Below are positions 60,585 to 64,000 of a stretch of DNA of 64,000 nt, one piece after another. This DNA is from Paenactinomyces guangxiensis. GTDB taxonomy: Bacteria; Bacillota; Bacilli; Thermoactinomycetales; Thermoactinomycetaceae. The position numbers and the translations under genes are program-made. The stretch is taken from NCBI RefSeq assembly GCF_016055185.1, contig NZ_JAECVR010000006.1, positions 117,557 through 181,556 of the forward strand. Direction: 5' to 3'. The notes under the pieces are model-generated. The model ran no database searches, was not told the DNA's origin, and was given only the letters and a program-made list of their open reading frames with translations. The stretch's first letter is position 1, and every line of letters begins with the position of its first letter.

Positions 60585-61772
60585 TTACCAGTGTCCATTG
60601 CTTGGCGGGGTCGGCCATCCCTTTGGGTAGATGAGATAGGCAGTACCGTTTGAATGATTTAAGAACGCCTCTTCAAAATCCTCCCGTCCATACGTAATCC
60701 TAACCTGTGAATCATCTGCACCGGCGGGATCATTGGTGAGTACGTTTCCCTGTTCATCGAAGCCACGGATCACAAGCAGGTGGCCGTTTGAACTGGGGAT
60801 CGGGCTGCCCGGCAATTCACCGGATTTATAGGCAATGCTGACAATCACCGGAACACCGGCAGCAGTCCAGCGCTCAACCTCCGCCAGGCTGCTCAGACGG
60901 ACAACTTTCCCTTCAAGACCCATAGAAGCGGCATAGGCAGTATTAAACGGCCAGTTTCCGCCGCCATCATAAACATAATCCCAGACTCCCTTAACCACGG
61001 TTGGCACTGTTTGATCCCAGTCTGATCTCCCCATTACGCGGGACCAGTATGCCATCACCATCGAAGTAGAGGTGGGGGAACACCAAACTTCACCCCCATC
61101 GGGATAAACCATCTGAGATCGCATCGGCACATCCAGGGCACTGGTTAACCCTGTGCTTGGAACCGTACCAGCCCGGTCAAACCCGCTGGCAAAAGTGATC
61201 CCGTAGGCACTCAATACAGGTGTTTGTGCGGGATTGGTTGTGAACAAAGTGATCCGTGCCTGAACCGCCGTCGCCTGTTTCTTCATGACCAGGGTATCCA
61301 CAGCGACATTCCCGATTTTATCCCCCTGTCCCCGCACCGAATGCCGGCGGAACGGTTCATCATGTTCATGCCAGACGCCCATACTGTACCATTTGCTCCA
61401 GGCACCATCCACTAAACCCCGCAGCTCGACTTCCAACCATGTACCTGCCGGAGTGTTTGCCTGCCATGAGGCGATTGCTTCCAGGAATGATTGATTGGTT
61501 ACCGGTGACGTCCAGCGTCCGTAATAGTAATTTCCCTGATTATAGCGGCCGGTTGAGTCAGTTCCTGATCTCAGGGCTCCGGGATTCAATCGAAGAGCTG
61601 AACCGTCAAATAAAGTTCCCGCAAAAGTTCCCCTGCTGAAATTACTCGTTTCCAGATAAGCTTTTCCACTGTCCTTTTTGGCAATCGTGCCGCTTTCAGC
61701 CTCAGTCGGCGAAACAAAGATCGAGAAAGAAAAAATCAGTGCCAGCGTCGCACAAAAAAATCGAAGTCGCAT
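60585..61772 (-). CDS. Secreted C39-like cysteine peptidase
   Basis: 395 residues. Residues 1-25 are a signal peptide ending TEAES. Residues 40-205 form a beta-rich domain (SFLEAIASWQANTPAGTWLE). Residues 215-390 are a Peptidase_C39_2 domain: nucleophile Cys in GGEVWCSPTSTSMVMAYW, His in SSNGHLLVIRGFDEQG, then Asn-Asp in VLTNDPAGADD. Such proteins are exported papain-like hydrolases with unknown substrates, perhaps cell-wall peptides or other secreted proteins. ATG 61772 follows GGAAAGGGG. It stands alone with its terminator. Confidence 0.88.
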   Translation of the reverse strand: MRLRFFCATLALIFSFSIFVSPTEAESGTIAKKDSGKAYLETSNFSRGTFAGTLFDGSALRLNPGALRSGTDSTGRYNQGNYYYGRWTSPVTNQSFLEAIASWQANTPAGTWLEVELRGLVDGAWSKWYSMGVWHEHDEPFRRHSVRGQGDKIGNVAVDTLVMKKQATAVQARITLFTTNPAQTPVLSAYGITFASGFDRAGTVPSTGLTSALDVPMRSQMVYPDGGEVWCSPTSTSMVMAYWSRVMGRSDWDQTVPTVVKGVWDYVYDGGGNWPFNTAYAASMGLEGKVVRLSSLAEVERWTAAGVPVIVSIAYKSGELPGSPIPSSNGHLLVIRGFDEQGNVLTNDPAGADDSQVRITYGREDFEEAFLNHSNGTAYLIYPKGWPTPPSNGHW

Positions 61773-61907
61773 GACCCAAACCCCTTTCCTTTTCCTTTTC
61801 CCGTTATAGATTCGATACCTGTTGCATGATCCCCTTTATTTTTAACAGTATATTATTATAATTCGGATATTTACAGAGATTGGGCATATTTTTTTAGTGA
61901 AAAGTGG

Positions 61908-62870
61908 CTACTCTTCCGAATACATACCTAATATTTCTTTCGCCAGCCTTTGAACTTTCGTCCGCAATTCTTCCGGTTGCAAAATTTCCATCTGCTTTCC
62001 AAAGCCCATGATATAGGCACAAGCTTCTTGCTCAATCTGAAATTGCAGGGAGATTTTCTTCCATCCCTGCCGGTCGTGTTCATCCAGCATTTTTATTTTC
62101 GGAAATCTGCCCGGGTAAGGCAATTTGTCTACAATAGCGGGGTCTGCACGGACAACAACGTGATACTGTGGCAACCGCTTAATAAATTGTTGAGATGATT
62201 CTTCCCAGTACCGGACTAAATCGAACTGGGGCGGACGCACAAAAGTTTCCCCGCTCAGTTGCGCATCTTTGATTCGCGAAACCCGATAGGTCCGTATTTC
62301 ATCGTTTACAGAAGCGACCAGATACCAGGTATTTCCCTTCGCTACTAATCCCAGCGGATGGACAAGGCGTTCCCTGGTTTCTCCGTCACTGCGCATATAT
62401 GTCAGCAATACCTTTTGATTCTGCCATAAGGCTGTTTGCAGTACAGGGAGAAATGGTTTGTTTTCTATAGAGGGATGCCAGCTGGCAGTATCCAGATAGA
62501 TGCGCTGGCTGATATTTTCAGCGTCCTCCCGCACCTTCTCCGGAAGAAAGGAAAGCAGTTTCATCTGTGCCGTCTTTGCATCTTTATCCATCCCCATCTC
62601 CTTGAGCAACTTTTCCGGAAGCGGAAGAAAAAGGACCGGGATTTCACTTTGATTCAAATGAATGATTCTTGTTTGAAAATCGTCCAGCAGTTTCCATCCC
62701 CCATGTTTGCCTCTCTCCGCATATACGGGAAATCCCGCTGAACTCAACGCTTCCATATCACGGTGAATCGTTCTGTCCGAGACTTCCAGATGCTTTGCTA
62801 GCTCACCTGTTGTCATTTGTTTATGTACCTGTAACAGCAACAAAATAGAAAGAAGCCTGTCTGCCCGCAT
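61908..62870 (-). CDS. HTH_11-WYL domain transcriptional regulator (YafY-like)
   Basis: 320 residues. An N-terminal HTH (LLSILLLLQVHKQMTTGELA, EVSDRTIHRDMEALSSAGFP) is followed by the WYL domain (about 130-240, TYMRSDGETRERLVHPLGLV, NTWYLVASVNDEIRTYRVSR) and a WCX C-terminal part. WYL proteins sense small ligands or nucleic acids and often control neighbouring genes. ATG 62870 lies after GGGGGAAG; an in-frame TTG at 62888 is less likely. It diverges from the SDR gene across about 105 bases, so it probably represses that gene. Confidence 0.9.
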   Translation of the reverse strand: MRADRLLSILLLLQVHKQMTTGELAKHLEVSDRTIHRDMEALSSAGFPVYAERGKHGGWKLLDDFQTRIIHLNQSEIPVLFLPLPEKLLKEMGMDKDAKTAQMKLLSFLPEKVREDAENISQRIYLDTASWHPSIENKPFLPVLQTALWQNQKVLLTYMRSDGETRERLVHPLGLVAKGNTWYLVASVNDEIRTYRVSRIKDAQLSGETFVRPPQFDLVRYWEESSQQFIKRLPQYHVVVRADPAIVDKLPYPGRFPKIKMLDEHDRQGWKKISLQFQIEQEACAYIMGFGKQMEILQPEELRTKVQRLAKEILGMYSEE

Positions 62871-62976
62871 TTTTCTTCCCCCATTCAAAATCTATTTTAT
62901 ATCGTAAATATGTCTTAATCTGTCATATTTCATAATTATACTGTGGGTGAAAAAAGTCAAATGGGGGGATTGGCAA

Positions 62977-63804
62977 ATGAGACTGAAGGATAAAATTGCC
63001 GTTGTAACAGGATCGAGCCGTGGGGCTGGCAGAGGCATTGCCCTCGCCCTGGGTCAAGAAGGGGCTGTCGTTTATGTAACCGGAAGAAGTACCAGAGCCG
63101 GAACCAGGACTGAGAACCGCCCGGAAACAATAGAGGAAACAGCGGAACTCGTTACGAGCAGAGGCGGTACAGGAATCCCTGTCCGGGTCGACCATACCGT
63201 TGATGAAGAAGTACGGGCCTTATTTGAACGCATCCAAAATGAACAGGGACATCTTGATCTCGTAGTAAATAATGCCTGGGGAGGAAACGAACTTCCCATC
63301 GTAAGCGCTCCCTTTTGGGAATTATCCATGGATCACTGGAGAAATATGTTCACTGCGGGAGTGCGTTCTCATATTGTAACTTCCAAATATGCGGCACCTC
63401 TGATGATCTCTCAAAAACAGGGGCTTATCATTCATACCTCGTTTTATGACAACGGGAAGTATAACGGGCATTTATTTTACGACCTGGCCAAAAATGCCAT
63501 GAACCGGTTGGCCTTCAGCATGGCAAAAGATTTAAGATCACACAATGTTGCCGTAATCGCTCTATCACCCGGCTGGATGAGGACCGAACGGGTGATGGAA
63601 AGTATGGGTCGCGACGAAAAAGCTCTGCAAATCACAGAATCAACAGAGTACATTGGACGCGCGGTTTGTGCTGTTGCATCAGACCCCCGCCATATGGATC
63701 TGTCGGGAACGATCCAGTTAGTCGGGGATCTGGCAAAAAAATATGACTTTACAGATACAGACGGCAGATATATCCCCCCCTTTCGCATCCCGAATGAGGG
63801 GTAA
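62977..63804 (+). CDS. SDR family oxidoreductase (divergent to WYL regulator)
   Basis: 275 residues: LKDKIAVVTGSSRGAGRGIA with the cofactor TGxxxGxG, NNAWGG in place of NNAG, catalytic Ser in LIIHTSFYDN and YDLAK in HLFYDLAKNAMNRL, then LSPGWMRTERV. The NNAW variant and the aromatic loop resemble DHRS1-like/YvaG-type members. ATG 62977 follows GGGGGG by 8 bases. It is probably induced by the ligand of the WYL regulator opposite. Substrate unknown. Confidence 0.9.
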   Translation: MRLKDKIAVVTGSSRGAGRGIALALGQEGAVVYVTGRSTRAGTRTENRPETIEETAELVTSRGGTGIPVRVDHTVDEEVRALFERIQNEQGHLDLVVNNAWGGNELPIVSAPFWELSMDHWRNMFTAGVRSHIVTSKYAAPLMISQKQGLIIHTSFYDNGKYNGHLFYDLAKNAMNRLAFSMAKDLRSHNVAVIALSPGWMRTERVMESMGRDEKALQITESTEYIGRAVCAVASDPRHMDLSGTIQLVGDLAKKYDFTDTDGRYIPPFRIPNEG

Positions 63805-63854
63805 ACCCTTCACCATTACTTCTGGGGGCGGATAAACAGCTTCCAGTAAACCGC

Positions 63855-64000
63855 CACACGTCATAAGAGTGTGATTTGACCATTGACCTCTCCACACGGC
63901 TGAAGCAGTGGGATTCTGCTTGCGACCACCCAGTGAGGTACGATCGCTGAACGGTAAGCAGTACCAGTGGAACCCCTTTACGCAATTCCTCGGCCCGAGG
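63855..64000 (-). mobile_element. IS200/IS605-like end fragment running off the edge
   Basis: On the minus strand, CAGAATCCCACTGCTTCAGC then CGTGTGGAGAGGTCAATGG, the typical right end of a TnpB-type element, with a GC-rich inverted pair (CCCACTGCTT...CGTGTGG). Upstream minus frames are short. The element body, if present, would lie to the right of the window. Confidence 0.45.

Overview
The window looks like chromosomal DNA of an endospore-forming Firmicute of the order Bacillales. The signs are purine-rich Shine-Dalgarno sites with many GTG/TTG starts, Spo0M, two DUF1657 sporulation-type genes, YitT and YezD families, low-GC Firmicute terminators, and by-eye mid GC. Genus cannot be fixed; a Thermoactinomycetaceae-like or other thermotolerant Bacillales host is a guess.

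Layout. 1-4.4 kb (minus): an almost uncharacterised cluster of the EF_0829-EF_0839 type, with DUF4311 (cut by the edge), DUF4312, SFCGS glycine-rich protein, a stand-alone PRD protein, an amidohydrolase and a PRD/EIIB regulator. 4.6-6.7 kb: secreted GH18 chitinase behind a NagR/DasR-type operator. 6.7-20.4 kb: regulators (ArsR, MarR, MerR/TipA, CGNR), two MFS transporters, GNATs, DinB, and a large polysaccharide enzyme (DUF2062-GH18-deacetylase-GT2) split by a seven-base C tract. 20.4-31.9 kb: a scarred zone with a 5'-truncated group II intron fused to an HSP90 fragment, a decapitated amine oxidase, an IS3 remnant, chromate transporter, YitT plus a tiny zinc ribbon, an XRE-DUF1657 module, Spo0M and possible immunity-gene debris.

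31.9-39.4 kb (mostly plus): an organosulfur block. It has a TauE-type exporter, Rrf2 regulator, YezD, SsuA-SsuD-SsuC-SsuB (sulfonate uptake and desulfonation), a cysteine-dioxygenase-like enzyme and a sulfite-oxidase-type molybdoenzyme. Together these would import sulfonates, release sulfite, and export or oxidise it. modA-modB at 58-59.6 kb could feed molybdate to the oxidase.

40.0-49.1 kb (minus): an eight-gene catabolic cluster of unknown substrate, read in the order cyclase-family remnant, MFS permease, isochorismatase-type amidase, ACMSD-like amidohydrolase, aldehyde dehydrogenase, HisD-family dehydrogenase, SDR and CocE/NonD hydrolase. It is the best candidate for an undescribed pathway.

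49.2-52.1 kb: gene debris, a second copy of the XRE-tail/terminator/DUF1657 module, tRNA-Ala and IS200/IS605-like end sequences. 52.1-57.9 kb (plus): a MarR-controlled efflux operon with two tandem HlyD-type fusion proteins and a DHA2 permease, then YdcF and another MFS. 58-64 kb: modAB, a thioredoxin-fold protein, a secreted C39 peptidase, a WYL regulator and a divergent SDR, ending in another IS200/IS605-like fragment. No CRISPR array, rRNA or intact prophage was seen.
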